Notes under the pieces: generated by a model
Database searches by the model: none
Seen by the model: only the letters and a program-made list of their open reading frames with translations
What the model was told of the DNA's origin: nothing
Source: Actinomycetes bacterium
GTDB lineage: Bacteria; Actinomycetota; Actinomycetes; Mycobacteriales; Mycobacteriaceae
Length of the DNA stretch: 22,268 nt
Assembly (NCBI GenBank): GCA_023416315.1
Contig: JAEZIA010000087.1
Span: 1-22,268 of the forward strand
Direction of reading: 5' to 3'
Translations under genes and position numbers: made by a program
Part shown: positions 7,123 to 15,038 of the stretch, one piece after another
How positions within the stretch are numbered: the stretch's first letter is position 1
Layout: each line of letters begins with the position of its first letter

Positions 7123-8268
7123 ATGACTCTGACCCATAGCCAGGAGCGGGTCGCTCCCGCCGAACGCGTCGCGATCCGATGCGTCGACGCCGACGTCCAC
7201 CCGGTGCCCAAGCGCGGCGTGCTGCAGGAATACATCCCAGAGCCGATCCGCACCAAGTACTTCAAGAATCACCGAGTCGGCGAAACGATCTACTACGACG
7301 CACCCGATTACGCACACGCTTACGCGATGCGGGTGGACACCTTCCCCGACGACGGCGAGTTCGCCTGCAGCGACCCCGACCTCGCGCTCAAGCAGGCGGT
7401 GATGGAGGCCGGCGCCGATGTCTGCATCCTGGAGCCCGCACACGCGCCCTGCCGGATTCCGGAAGCGACCGCTGCGCTGTCGTATGCGCACAACACCTGG
7501 CAGGTCGAGCACTGGCTGGATAGCAAGACCAACTGGCACGAGCGGTGGCGCGGGTCGATCTGCGTGGCGATCGAGGACCCCCAGGGCGCAGCCCGCGAGA
7601 TCGAGAAGTGGGCCGAGCACCCGTATATGGCCCAGGTGATGATCAAGGCCGAGCCGCGCCCGTCGTGGGGCGACCCGCAATACGATCCGATCTGGGCGGC
7701 CGCCACCAAGGCGAACAAGCCGGTCAGCTGCCATCTGTCCCGCGGCTTCTACGAGACACTGCCGATTCCCCCGGTGGGCTTCCCCAGCTACAACCACGAC
7801 TTCATGGTCAGCTACTCACTGCTGGCGGCCAACCAGGTCATGAGCATGATCTTCGACGGGCTCTTCGACCGGTTCCCCACCCTGCGAATCGTGTTCGTGG
7901 AGCATGCATTCAGCTGGATCCTGCCGCTGATGTGGCGGATGGACGCCATCTACGAAGCCCGCAAGCCCTGGCTGGACATCAAGCGCAAACCGAGTGAGTA
8001 CGTCAAGGACCACATCAAGTGGACCACCCAGCCGCTGGATTACCCCGAAGACAAGACCGAGTTGCTGCGGGCGTTCGAATGGATGGAATGCGAGAAGATC
8101 CTGCTGTTCAGTTCTGACTACCCGCACTGGACCTATGACGACCCGCGCTGGCTGGTCAAGCACCTGCCCGAGCACGCACGGGAAGCGGTGATGTTCCGCA
8201 ACGGGATCGAGACCTATGGCCTGCCGGAAACCGTGCCGGCCCTCGAGGGACAGACGCGGGTGTTCTGA
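7123..8268 (+). CDS. Amidohydrolase-2 family metal-dependent hydrolase or decarboxylase (intact site)
   Basis: A 381-residue TIM-barrel amidohydrolase starting at ATG 7123 after a GAGGAGA ribosome site. It keeps the expected ligands: DADVH at 22-26 (the DxDxH variant common in actinobacterial members), His204 in SCHLSRG, His261 in VEHAFSW, and Asp332 in SSDYPHW. In this family these bind one divalent metal and support C-C cleavage (decarboxylation or ring-fission product hydrolysis) or C-N hydrolysis; the sequence does not decide which. It lies 21 bp after its degenerate paralogue and 3 nt before the Rieske gene, so the three are co-transcribed. The two amidohydrolases share the same length and block order, which suggests tandem duplication followed by divergence and possibly a heteromer. 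Confidence 0.9.
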   Translation: MTLTHSQERVAPAERVAIRCVDADVHPVPKRGVLQEYIPEPIRTKYFKNHRVGETIYYDAPDYAHAYAMRVDTFPDDGEFACSDPDLALKQAVMEAGADVCILEPAHAPCRIPEATAALSYAHNTWQVEHWLDSKTNWHERWRGSICVAIEDPQGAAREIEKWAEHPYMAQVMIKAEPRPSWGDPQYDPIWAAATKANKPVSCHLSRGFYETLPIPPVGFPSYNHDFMVSYSLLAANQVMSMIFDGLFDRFPTLRIVFVEHAFSWILPLMWRMDAIYEARKPWLDIKRKPSEYVKDHIKWTTQPLDYPEDKTELLRAFEWMECEKILLFSSDYPHWTYDDPRWLVKHLPEHAREAVMFRNGIETYGLPETVPALEGQTRVF

Positions 8269-8271
8269 GAC

Positions 8272-8664
8272 GTGACTGAACCGAAGAAGCAGCCCCGCCT
8301 GGCGCAGGGCCGAGAGCACGTGGTCGCAACCGTGGACGAAATACCGCCCGGCACACACAAATTGGTGCCGATTGGCCGGCACGGCGTCGGGGTCTACAAC
8401 GTCAACGGCACGTTCTACGCGATCGCCAACTACTGTCCGCACGAGGGCGGACCGTTGTGCTCGGGACGCCCCCGCGGCCGCAACATCGTCGACGAGAGTG
8501 TTCCCGGTGACGCGGTAATGGTGCGTGATCTGGAGTACATCTACTGCCCCTGGCATCAGTGGGGTTTCGAGCTGGCCACCGGAACCACCGCGGTCAAGCC
8601 GGAGTGGAGCATCCGCACCTATCCCGTCCGCGTGGTGGGCGACGACGTTCTGGTGATGGCATGA
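8272..8664 (+). CDS. Rieske [2Fe-2S] ferredoxin-like protein
   Basis: A 130-residue soluble protein starting at GTG 8272, 3 nt after the preceding stop; no strong ribosome site is visible, so coupled translation is likely. It is a single Rieske domain: first half-site CPHEGG (Cys then His) and second half-site CPWHQWGF (Cys, then His), the ligand pattern for a 2Fe-2S cluster with two Cys and two His. The 27-residue insertion between them (rich in Gly, Arg, Asp) is longer than in a minimal ferredoxin. No catalytic mononuclear-iron domain is present, so it is an electron carrier or a regulatory subunit rather than a full oxygenase. Its partner oxygenase is not in view unless it serves the P450 or an enzyme encoded elsewhere. 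It overlaps the next start by ATGA. Confidence 0.92.
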   Translation: MTEPKKQPRLAQGREHVVATVDEIPPGTHKLVPIGRHGVGVYNVNGTFYAIANYCPHEGGPLCSGRPRGRNIVDESVPGDAVMVRDLEYIYCPWHQWGFELATGTTAVKPEWSIRTYPVRVVGDDVLVMA

Positions 8665-9569
8665 GCACCCCGACGGCGACCGGTCCCCAGCTGCGCGACG
8701 GCGAACAGGTGATGGAGATCAACGGCGGTAACGTCGTCTATGAAATCCTTGGCTCTAGTGGCGAATTCATCGCGCTGACGCCGGGCGGCCGGTACAGCAA
8801 GGATATCGAGGGCCTGCGTCCGCTCGCCGAGGAATTGGTCAAGGGCGGTTACCGGGTGCTGCTGTGGGACCGCCCCAACTGCGGCAAATCGGACCTGCAG
8901 TTCTACGGGCAGAGCGAATCCCACATGCGCGCCGAGACGTTGCACGGCCTGATCACCGGCCTGGGCATCGGCCCGTGCGTGATCGCAGGCGGCTCCGGCG
9001 GCGCGCGCGATTCGATCCTGACCACGATCCTCTACCCGGAGATCGCCACCAAACTGGTGACCTGGAACATCGTCGGCGGTGTCTACGGCAGCTTCGTGCT
9101 CGGCTCGTACTACCTGATTCCCAGCATCCTGGCGGTGCGCGGCCTGGGCATCAAAGGCCTTCTGCACGTGGATGAATGGAAGGAACGCATCGCTGAGAAC
9201 CCGGCGAACAAAGACCGCATCCTGGCGATGGACCCCGACGAGTTCCTGCGGGTGATCCTGCGTTGGCTGAACGCGTTCGTGCCCAAGCCCGGCCAGGCGA
9301 TCCCCGGCGTCGACGACGAGTTCTTCGGCGACATCAAGGTGCCCACCCTGATCATTCGCGGCGGCGAGAACGACTGGGACCACCCCAAGCGCACCTCGCT
9401 GGAGGTGAACTGCCTGATCAAGGGCTCCACCCTGATCGACCCACCATGGCCGGAGGACGCCTGGGAGCGCGCCGGCGAGGACCGGGCGTCCGGAAAGGTC
9501 AAACACTTCAACATGTTCGACACCTGGGTTCAGGCGGCCCCGGCCATTCTGGACTTCCTCGGCCGATGA
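8661..9569 (+). CDS. Alpha/beta hydrolase, HsaD/MhpC-like (possible C-C bond hydrolase)
   Basis: A 302-residue alpha/beta hydrolase. The start is ATG 8661, overlapping the Rieske stop as ATGA. Motifs run in the order expected of the meta-cleavage-product hydrolase group: GGRYSK near residue 43 as oxyanion region, LLWDRPNCGKSD (67-78), nucleophile elbow GGSGG with Ser112, an acid in ENDWDHP (Asp238 or Asp240), and His282 eighteen residues before the final FL, the same spacing I recall for HsaD. A lid rich in aromatic residues (VYGSFVLGSYY) lies between. Enzymes of this group split vinylogous 1,5-diketones from ring cleavage, but haloperoxidases and epoxide hydrolases share the fold. The neighbours (Rieske, amidohydrolases) favour aromatic or steroid-type ring breakdown; the exact reaction is inference. 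It is last in this plus-strand run and ends 8 nt before a convergent gene. Confidence 0.85.
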   Translation: MSTPTATGPQLRDGEQVMEINGGNVVYEILGSSGEFIALTPGGRYSKDIEGLRPLAEELVKGGYRVLLWDRPNCGKSDLQFYGQSESHMRAETLHGLITGLGIGPCVIAGGSGGARDSILTTILYPEIATKLVTWNIVGGVYGSFVLGSYYLIPSILAVRGLGIKGLLHVDEWKERIAENPANKDRILAMDPDEFLRVILRWLNAFVPKPGQAIPGVDDEFFGDIKVPTLIIRGGENDWDHPKRTSLEVNCLIKGSTLIDPPWPEDAWERAGEDRASGKVKHFNMFDTWVQAAPAILDFLGR

Positions 9570-9577
9570 ACATCCGG

Positions 9578-10060
9578 CTAGATCATGCGGATGACGACCT
9601 CGCAGTTGGTGGAGGCTTCCAACGCGGTGTGCACCCGGCTCTCCGGGATGCGCGCCATGTCGGCCTTACTCAGCGTCACGTGCAGGATGTCATAGCCGTC
9701 GTCCCCCGCGGTCCGGGTAATCTCACCGCGGAGGCCGAAGCCGGCCAGCACCCCGTGCGCGTCCTCGTCGGTGCCACGGCTGACGTAGGTCACCACGCCG
9801 ATGACCGGATCGGTGCCGAACGCCTTGGTGCACAGGGCAATTCCAATGCGCTTGAGCTCGTCGGGATCGATGGCCGCGGTATTGCCGATCAACAGCTCGG
9901 CCTCCCGACGGCCGCGCGGCATCGCGGCCAGGTTGTTGTCGACAACCGCCACGCCGGCGTCGTCGGCCAGCGCGCGCAATGCGGCCGCGCCCTCGGTCAG
10001 TTGGGCCGGTGTCAGCGCACCGAACGGGTCGACATCGACACGCACCACCGCCGTTCTCAT
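9578..10060 (-). CDS. Conserved-looking hypothetical protein, encoded against the operon
   Basis: A 160-residue protein. The start is set at ATG 10060 (MRTAVVRVDVDP) because upstream codons give an Arg-rich low-quality extension that would overlap the NuoF-like gene; TGAGG lies upstream. The sequence has ordinary mycobacterial protein composition, with motifs such as LLIGNTAAIDPDELKRIG, VTYVSRGTDEDAHGVLAGFG and RIPESRVHTALEASTNCEV. I do not recognise the family and see no signal peptide, membrane segment or cofactor motif. It is convergent with the alpha/beta hydrolase (8-nt gap) and divergent from the NuoF-like gene (53-bp gap). It therefore splits an otherwise plus-strand catabolic run. A small enzyme or binding protein of the pathway is possible but not shown. 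Confidence 0.78.
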   Translation of the reverse strand: MRTAVVRVDVDPFGALTPAQLTEGAAALRALADDAGVAVVDNNLAAMPRGRREAELLIGNTAAIDPDELKRIGIALCTKAFGTDPVIGVVTYVSRGTDEDAHGVLAGFGLRGEITRTAGDDGYDILHVTLSKADMARIPESRVHTALEASTNCEVVIRMI

Positions 10061-10113
10061 GAGCCTCAGCCTAGCGATCGCGCGCCGAGTGCCCGAATCA
10101 GAAGAGGTGAGCA

Positions 10114-11421
10114 ATGAACGCGACCGCGCCCGCGGGCACGGCCTTGACCGTCGGCACCGCACCAGGCTGCACCCCCCGGTTGCTTCGGCTGCCCGCGACG
10201 GTGGAGACGCACAGCGCGTACGTCTCAGCAGGCGGATACGGGGCGCTGGACAACGCCGAGGCATTGCTCGCCGACGTGGCGGCCTCGGGGCTGCTCGGCC
10301 GCGGCGGCGCCGCCTTCCCGCTGGCTGTCAAGTTGCGCACGGTCCGCAGCGCGCACACCCGGGGGCACGACACGGTGGTTCTGGCCAACGGCGAGGAGGG
10401 CGAACCGGCCTCGGTGAAGGATCGCTGGCTGCTGCGGCACCGTCCGCACCTGGTGATCGACGGTGTGCGGCTGGCCGCGCGGGTGGTGGGCGCACAGCGG
10501 GCGTTCGTCTACGTCTCCGATCGCGAGGCTGCGCGCGCCGTCGACACCGCATTGAGCGATGTCGGCTTCGATACGCTTGGCGGCCTGCAGATCTCGATCG
10601 TGACGGTGGACCCGGCCTATGTGGCGGGCGAGGAGACCGCCGCGGTGCGGGCCGTCAACGGCGGCCCCGCCAAGCCGACCGACAAACCGCCGCGGCCGTT
10701 CCAGCACGGTGTCGCCGGGCACCCCACCCTGGTCAGCAACGTCGAGACGCTGGCGAATCTGCCCTATCTACAACGCAACGGATCCGCGGCGTTCCGCTCG
10801 GCCGGCACGGCGGCATCGCCGGGCACCTTCCTGATGACAATCACCGGCGCGGGCCGCCCTCCGGCCCTCTACGAGGTGCCACACGGCCTGCCGTTCACCG
10901 AATTACTTGCCCTCCATGGCGTTTCACCCGACGAGGTGCAAGGTGCGCTGATGGGTGGATATTTCGCCGGCCTGCTGAACCGCGACGTGCTCGGCACCAC
11001 CCTGGACCACGAGACGTTCCGCGAGCTCGGTTGCGGGCTGGGCTGCGGCGCGATCGCGCTGCTGACCGAGGACTGCCCGGTGGCGGTGGCAGCGGCGGTG
11101 CTCGCCTATTTCGACCGGGAGAACGCCGGACAGTGCGGGTCGTGCTTCAACGGCACGGCGGCGATGGCCGCCGCGGCGGGCGCCTTGCGCGACGGCGTCG
11201 CGACCGCCGATGACGTCGCCCGGCTGCAGCGATGGTCGGTCGTGCTACGCGGTCGGGGTGCCTGCGCCACCCTGGACGGGGCGGCCAATGTGGCGGGCAG
11301 CCTGCTCACGCATTTCCCGGCGATCGTCGATCAGCATCTGGCCGGTGCCTGTGATCCCTGCGGGGCAGGCCGGTTCAGCGCCCAGCGTCCCTACGAGGTG
11401 GAGGCGGTGACACAGCCATGA
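10114..11421 (+). CDS. Stand-alone NuoF/HoxF-like NADH-binding flavoprotein (predicted ferredoxin reductase)
   Basis: A 435-residue protein from ATG 10114, with GAGGTGA three nt upstream. It follows the complex I 51-kDa fold: GRGGAAFP (62-69) for NADH, NGEEGEPA (92-99), GEETA (172-176) and SNVETLANLP (208-217) for FMN, then an SLBB domain (about 250-290) and a C-terminal Fe-S domain. In NuoF the N3 cluster is held by CxxCxxC plus a later Cys. Here the first is Ala338 (AGQCGSC), leaving Cys341, Cys344 and Cys384, so three ligands; extra Cys occur at 307, 311, 413 and 416. No NuoE or NuoG accompanies it, so it is not complex I. The next gene, overlapping by 4 nt, is a small ferredoxin, so NADH-to-ferredoxin electron transfer feeding an oxygenase is the likely role. 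Confidence 0.9.
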   Translation: MNATAPAGTALTVGTAPGCTPRLLRLPATVETHSAYVSAGGYGALDNAEALLADVAASGLLGRGGAAFPLAVKLRTVRSAHTRGHDTVVLANGEEGEPASVKDRWLLRHRPHLVIDGVRLAARVVGAQRAFVYVSDREAARAVDTALSDVGFDTLGGLQISIVTVDPAYVAGEETAAVRAVNGGPAKPTDKPPRPFQHGVAGHPTLVSNVETLANLPYLQRNGSAAFRSAGTAASPGTFLMTITGAGRPPALYEVPHGLPFTELLALHGVSPDEVQGALMGGYFAGLLNRDVLGTTLDHETFRELGCGLGCGAIALLTEDCPVAVAAAVLAYFDRENAGQCGSCFNGTAAMAAAAGALRDGVATADDVARLQRWSVVLRGRGACATLDGAANVAGSLLTHFPAIVDQHLAGACDPCGAGRFSAQRPYEVEAVTQP

Positions 11422-11711
11422 GCGGCGAGATCCGAATCCGGTTGGACCGGACACTCTGCGACGGTTTCGGTGTCTGCGCCAAACATGCGCCGAAGCACTT
11501 TTCGCTCGACGATTGGGGCTATGCGTCCCTGATCGGCGACGGCACCGTGACCGAAGCCGACCGCGACGATGTGCTGCGGGCGTTGTTCGACTGCCCGGTG
11601 CACGCGATCATCGAGATCAGCGACGACGAGTTCGACGGCGAAAGCCGTTCGGCCGCATCGGTGACCGATGAGTCGCCGGTATTCGAAGCGCGCTGGGGAT
11701 TCGCCCAGTGA
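11418..11711 (+). CDS. Small single-cluster ferredoxin (3Fe-4S type)
   Basis: A 97-residue ferredoxin whose ATG at 11418 overlaps the preceding stop as ATGA. The motif is Cys14-x2-Phe17-x2-Cys20 with a later Cys59-Pro; the central position, a fourth Cys in 4Fe-4S proteins, is Phe. This is the pattern of mycobacterial P450-linked ferredoxins, which usually carry a 3Fe-4S cluster. The C-terminus (about residues 66-97) is an acidic tail longer than in the 65-residue ferredoxin beside the P450. Direct coupling to the NuoF-like gene suggests the flavoprotein reduces it; the acceptor could be the P450 at 15947 or an oxygenase outside the window. Confidence 0.92.
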   Translation: MSGEIRIRLDRTLCDGFGVCAKHAPKHFSLDDWGYASLIGDGTVTEADRDDVLRALFDCPVHAIIEISDDEFDGESRSAASVTDESPVFEARWGFAQ

Positions 11712-13354
11712 CCCGGGCGCCCCTGCCGCAGATCACCGGCGATAACGAGTTCTTCTGGACCTCCGGTGCCGACGGCATCCTGCGCATCCAGGAATGCCAG
11801 GGCTGCAGCTCGCTGATCCACCCACCCCAGCCGGTGTGCCGGTACTGCGGCAGCCACGACCTCAAGGCCCGGCCGGTCAGCGGTCGGGCGGTGCTGTCGG
11901 CGTTCACGGTCAACGAACGGTTCAGCATCCCCGGCTTGCCTGCACCGTACGTCGTCGCCCAGGTGGCGATCACCGAGGATCCGCGAGTTCGGTTGACCAC
12001 CAATATCATCGATGCCGATCCCGCCGAGCTGGAGCTGGGTCAGCTGGTCGAGGTCGTCTTCGAGCAGAACGACGACGTATACCTGCCGCTGTTCCGTCCG
12101 GTGACGCCTGTTCAGCTCGCCGAGGTGCCCGACGACGAGATCGCGCCGCAGGACTTCGCCCGGCACATCCGGCCACCCCTGACTGCGATGAGGTTCGAGG
12201 AACGCTCGGCGATCACCGGCATCGGCGCATCGCGGCTAGGTAGGCGGCTGATGGTCAACCCACTGTCGCTGACCATCGAGGCCTGTGAGGCCGCGGTGGC
12301 CGACGCGGGGCTGACGTTCGCCGACATCGACGGGCTGTCCACCTATCCGGGTCTGGACGTCGCAGGCATGGGCGAGGGCGGCGTGACGGCGCTGGAGGGC
12401 GCGCTGGGGCTGCGCCCCACGTGGATCAACGGCGGAATGGACACGTTCGGTCCCGGCGGGTCGGTGATCGCGGCGATGATGGCGGTGGCCACCGGGATGG
12501 CCCGGCATGTGCTCTGCTTCCGGACGCTGTGGGAGTCGACGTTCCAGGAGCTGCTCAAGCAGGGCAAGACGGCACCGCCCGGTGGTCGGCGCACCACCAG
12601 CTGGCAGATGCCGTTCGGCGCCACATCGGCCGCACACACGTTGGCGCTCAACGCCCAACGGCACTTCGCCCGGTACGGGACCACCCGGGAAACGCTGGGG
12701 TGGATCGCGATCAACCAGCGAGCCAACGCCGCGCTGAACCCGACCGCCATCTATCGCGACCCGATGACGATGGACGACTACCTGTCGGCCCGACCGATCA
12801 CCACCCCGTTCGGGCTCTACGATTGCGACGTGCCCTGCGACGGGGCGGTCGCGGTGATCGTCTCGGCGGTGGAGACCGCGCGCGACATGCCCAAGCGGCC
12901 GGTGCTGTTCGAGGCGGTCGGCACCCAGATCGTCGAGCGCACCGACTGGGATCAGACGACGCTGACCCACGAACCGCAGGTGCTGGGCCAGTCGGCGCAC
13001 CTGTGGACCCGAACCTCGTTGCGGCCCAGCGACGTCGACGTCGCCGAACTCTATGACGGATTCACGTTCAACTGCCTGTCCTGGCTGGAGGCATTGGGAT
13101 TCTGCGGTATCGGTGAGGCCAAGGACTTCCTGGACGGCGGCGCCAACATCGCCCGCGACGGGCTGATCCCGCTCAACACCCACGGCGGCCAGCTCTCCCA
13201 TGGCCGCACGCACGGTATGGGTCTGATCCACGAGGCGGTCAGCCAGCTGCGCGGTGAAGCCGGCGACCGGCAGGTCAAGGACGCCAAGGTCGCGGTCGCC
13301 AGCAGCGGCGGCCTGACGCCGAGCGGGGTTCTGCTGATGCGGGTGGACGGGTGA
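11708..13354 (+). CDS. DUF35 (zinc ribbon plus OB-fold)-thiolase fusion, Ltp/SCP-x-like, possible retro-aldolase
   Basis: A 548-residue two-domain protein starting at GTG 11708, overlapping the ferredoxin stop as GTGA. The N-terminus (to about 150) is a DUF35 module: a zinc ribbon of Cys30, Cys33, Cys44 and Cys47 followed by an OB-fold. The rest (about 165-548) is thiolase-like in the lipid-transfer-protein group, with an ELYDGFTF block (Tyr449) and a C-terminal THGGQLSHGRTHG block (His492, 498, 502). The thiolase nucleophile region reads GGMDTFGPGGS, without Cys, so normal thiolysis is unlikely. In cholesterol catabolism the separate Ltp2 and the ChsH2 DUF35 domain act together as a retro-aldolase on a side-chain CoA ester. 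A natural fusion of the same two parts suggests C-C cleavage of a beta-hydroxyacyl-CoA here; this is inference. Confidence 0.88.
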   Translation: MTRAPLPQITGDNEFFWTSGADGILRIQECQGCSSLIHPPQPVCRYCGSHDLKARPVSGRAVLSAFTVNERFSIPGLPAPYVVAQVAITEDPRVRLTTNIIDADPAELELGQLVEVVFEQNDDVYLPLFRPVTPVQLAEVPDDEIAPQDFARHIRPPLTAMRFEERSAITGIGASRLGRRLMVNPLSLTIEACEAAVADAGLTFADIDGLSTYPGLDVAGMGEGGVTALEGALGLRPTWINGGMDTFGPGGSVIAAMMAVATGMARHVLCFRTLWESTFQELLKQGKTAPPGGRRTTSWQMPFGATSAAHTLALNAQRHFARYGTTRETLGWIAINQRANAALNPTAIYRDPMTMDDYLSARPITTPFGLYDCDVPCDGAVAVIVSAVETARDMPKRPVLFEAVGTQIVERTDWDQTTLTHEPQVLGQSAHLWTRTSLRPSDVDVAELYDGFTFNCLSWLEALGFCGIGEAKDFLDGGANIARDGLIPLNTHGGQLSHGRTHGMGLIHEAVSQLRGEAGDRQVKDAKVAVASSGGLTPSGVLLMRVDG

Positions 13355-14220
13355 GCACTCCCGTTCGCCGGATGGTGCCCGTCGACGGGATCCCGATGTC
13401 GGGGCTGTTCGCCGAGGCCGACGATCCGCAGGCCGTGATCATCGCCCTGCACGGCGGGGCGTCGTCGGCAGCGTACTTCGATTGCCCCGGCCATCCGGGC
13501 CTGTCGCTGGTACGGTCCGCTGCCGCAGCCGGTTTCACCGCGATCGCACTTGACCGGCCCGGTTACGGCGCGTCGGCACCCTATTCGGATGCGATGTGGG
13601 ACCCGGCGCGCCGGGTGGAGCTGGCCTACGGGGCGGCCGACGCAATGCTCGGCAAGCGGGACCGCGGTGCGGGATTCTTCGTTGTTGCCCACTCCAACGG
13701 CTGCGAGCTCGCGTTGCGAATGGCCGTCGCCGACCGCGGCCGACAGCTGCTCGGCCTTGAGCTGGCCGGCACCGGAGTGCGCCAATACTCCGCTGCCAGA
13801 GCGATTCTCAAGCAAACCACGCGCACTCATCGGCCGGCCGGGCTGCGCGAGCTGATCTGGGCACCCGAGGAGCTCTATCCTCCTGACGTCATCAACGCGG
13901 TCGGATCCGCGGGCGCGCCCCCGCAGGAGGCGAAGATCGCAACCAATTGGGCCAAGCGCGATTTCCCGGCACTCGCCGGTCAGGTCACCGCGCCCGTGCG
14001 CTTCACCGCCGCCGAACACGAGCGGGTGTGGGACTCCACGCCCGAAGCGCTGTCCGACATCGCGGCGCTGTTCAGCATGTCGCCGCGGGTCGAGATCCAC
14101 CACCAAGCCGGCGCGGGTCACAACCTGAGCCTGAGTCTGGCTGCGGCGCAATACCACTCGAGTGTCGTGACCTTCGTAGAACAATGCATCACCGCTGATG
14201 TGAACAGAGAGGCTGGTTAA
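13351..14220 (+). CDS. Alpha/beta hydrolase
   Basis: A 289-residue alpha/beta hydrolase. GTG 13351 overlaps the fusion gene's stop as GTGA. Motifs: LHGG (33-36) as oxyanion loop, LDRPGYGAS (67-75), nucleophile elbow AHSNG with Ser115 (first Gly of GxSxG replaced by Ala), acid probably Glu222 or Glu224, and GAGHNLS with His257. It differs from the earlier hydrolase (8661-9569) in elbow and acid, so it is probably not a recent duplicate. It could act as an esterase or lactonase, or as a thioesterase releasing a product. The next gene's ATG shares one base with its TAA. Confidence 0.85.
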   Translation: MSTPVRRMVPVDGIPMSGLFAEADDPQAVIIALHGGASSAAYFDCPGHPGLSLVRSAAAAGFTAIALDRPGYGASAPYSDAMWDPARRVELAYGAADAMLGKRDRGAGFFVVAHSNGCELALRMAVADRGRQLLGLELAGTGVRQYSAARAILKQTTRTHRPAGLRELIWAPEELYPPDVINAVGSAGAPPQEAKIATNWAKRDFPALAGQVTAPVRFTAAEHERVWDSTPEALSDIAALFSMSPRVEIHHQAGAGHNLSLSLAAAQYHSSVVTFVEQCITADVNREAG

Positions 14221-15038
14221 TGCGCGTCGGATTCATCGGGCTGGGCAGCCAGGGCGCGCCGATGGCACGCCGGATCGTCGAGGGCGGGTACCCGCTCACC
14301 CTGTGGGCCCGCCGCGCGGCGTCGGTGGAGCCGTTCGCCGACACCGCGGCCACCGTCGCCGAGTCGCCACGAGCATTGGCCGAGGCCAGCGATCTGGTGT
14401 GCCTGTGCGTGGTCGGCGACGCCGATGTTCTGGAGGTCGCGACCGGCGACGACGGCGTGCTGGCCGGGCTGCAGCCGGGCGGCATCATCGCCGTGCACGC
14501 CACCGTGCATCCCGACACCTGTCGGCAACTGGCCGAGCAGGCCGCCGCCAAGGGCGTTTCGGTGGTGGACGCCCCGGTCAGCGGCGGCGGCCCGGCAGCC
14601 GAAGCCGGGACGCTGCTGGTGATGGCCGGCGGCGAGGACGCCGTCGTGGAGAAGGTCCGTCCGGTGTTCGCCACCTACGCCGACCCGATCGTGCACCTCG
14701 GCGACGTCGGCGCAGGGCAGGTCGCCAAACTGCTCAACAACCTGTTGTTCACCGCGAACATCGCGACCGCCAAGACAGCGCTGGATCTCGGTACGGCACT
14801 GGGGGTCGCTCCGGAGAATCTGTCCGAGGTGATCACCCGTGGTTCGGCGAACAGCTTCGCGCTGGGCAGTGTGGCCCGGTTCGGTGGCAGCCTCGACGTC
14901 CTCAAGCAGGTCGCGGCCGGCCTGCTGCACAAGGACGTCAGCCTGATCGCGGGCATCGCCGAGAACGCAGGCGCCAAGCCCGGCGCGGTCCTCGACGCCG
15001 CCGACGCCGCGTTGAGGTTGATGGACAACCCGCGGTGA
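14220..15038 (+). CDS. Beta-hydroxyacid dehydrogenase (3-hydroxyisobutyrate dehydrogenase family), copy 1
   Basis: A 272-residue NAD(P)-dependent dehydrogenase beginning at ATG 14220. It has the Rossmann motif GFIGLGSQGAPMA (4-16), DAPVSGGGP (117-125) for substrate binding, and catalytic Lys170 with Asn174 in AKLLNN. Arg31-Arg32 after the second beta strand would favour NADPH, by analogy with the family. It is followed with a GTGA overlap by a paralogue. In this setting it could oxidise a hydroxyacid released by the aldolase or hydrolases, or reduce a semialdehyde; the substrate cannot be read from sequence. Confidence 0.88.
   Translation: MRVGFIGLGSQGAPMARRIVEGGYPLTLWARRAASVEPFADTAATVAESPRALAEASDLVCLCVVGDADVLEVATGDDGVLAGLQPGGIIAVHATVHPDTCRQLAEQAAAKGVSVVDAPVSGGGPAAEAGTLLVMAGGEDAVVEKVRPVFATYADPIVHLGDVGAGQVAKLLNNLLFTANIATAKTALDLGTALGVAPENLSEVITRGSANSFALGSVARFGGSLDVLKQVAAGLLHKDVSLIAGIAENAGAKPGAVLDAADAALRLMDNPR

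Noticed and set aside
5893..7797. A 634-codon minus-strand open frame opposite the amidohydrolases
   Set aside because: The plus strand carries two recognisable amidohydrolases with conserved motifs and good starts; the antisense frame is a GC-rich shadow.
9801..11213. A 470-codon plus-strand frame overlapping the NuoF-like gene
   Set aside because: Its sequence is Arg/Gly-rich low complexity, while the overlapping frame encodes clear NADH and FMN motifs.
14303..15034. Extended N-terminus of the second hydroxyacid dehydrogenase
   Set aside because: The extension is an out-of-frame reading of copy 1; the GTG at 15035 begins directly at the Rossmann strand and overlaps the upstream stop.
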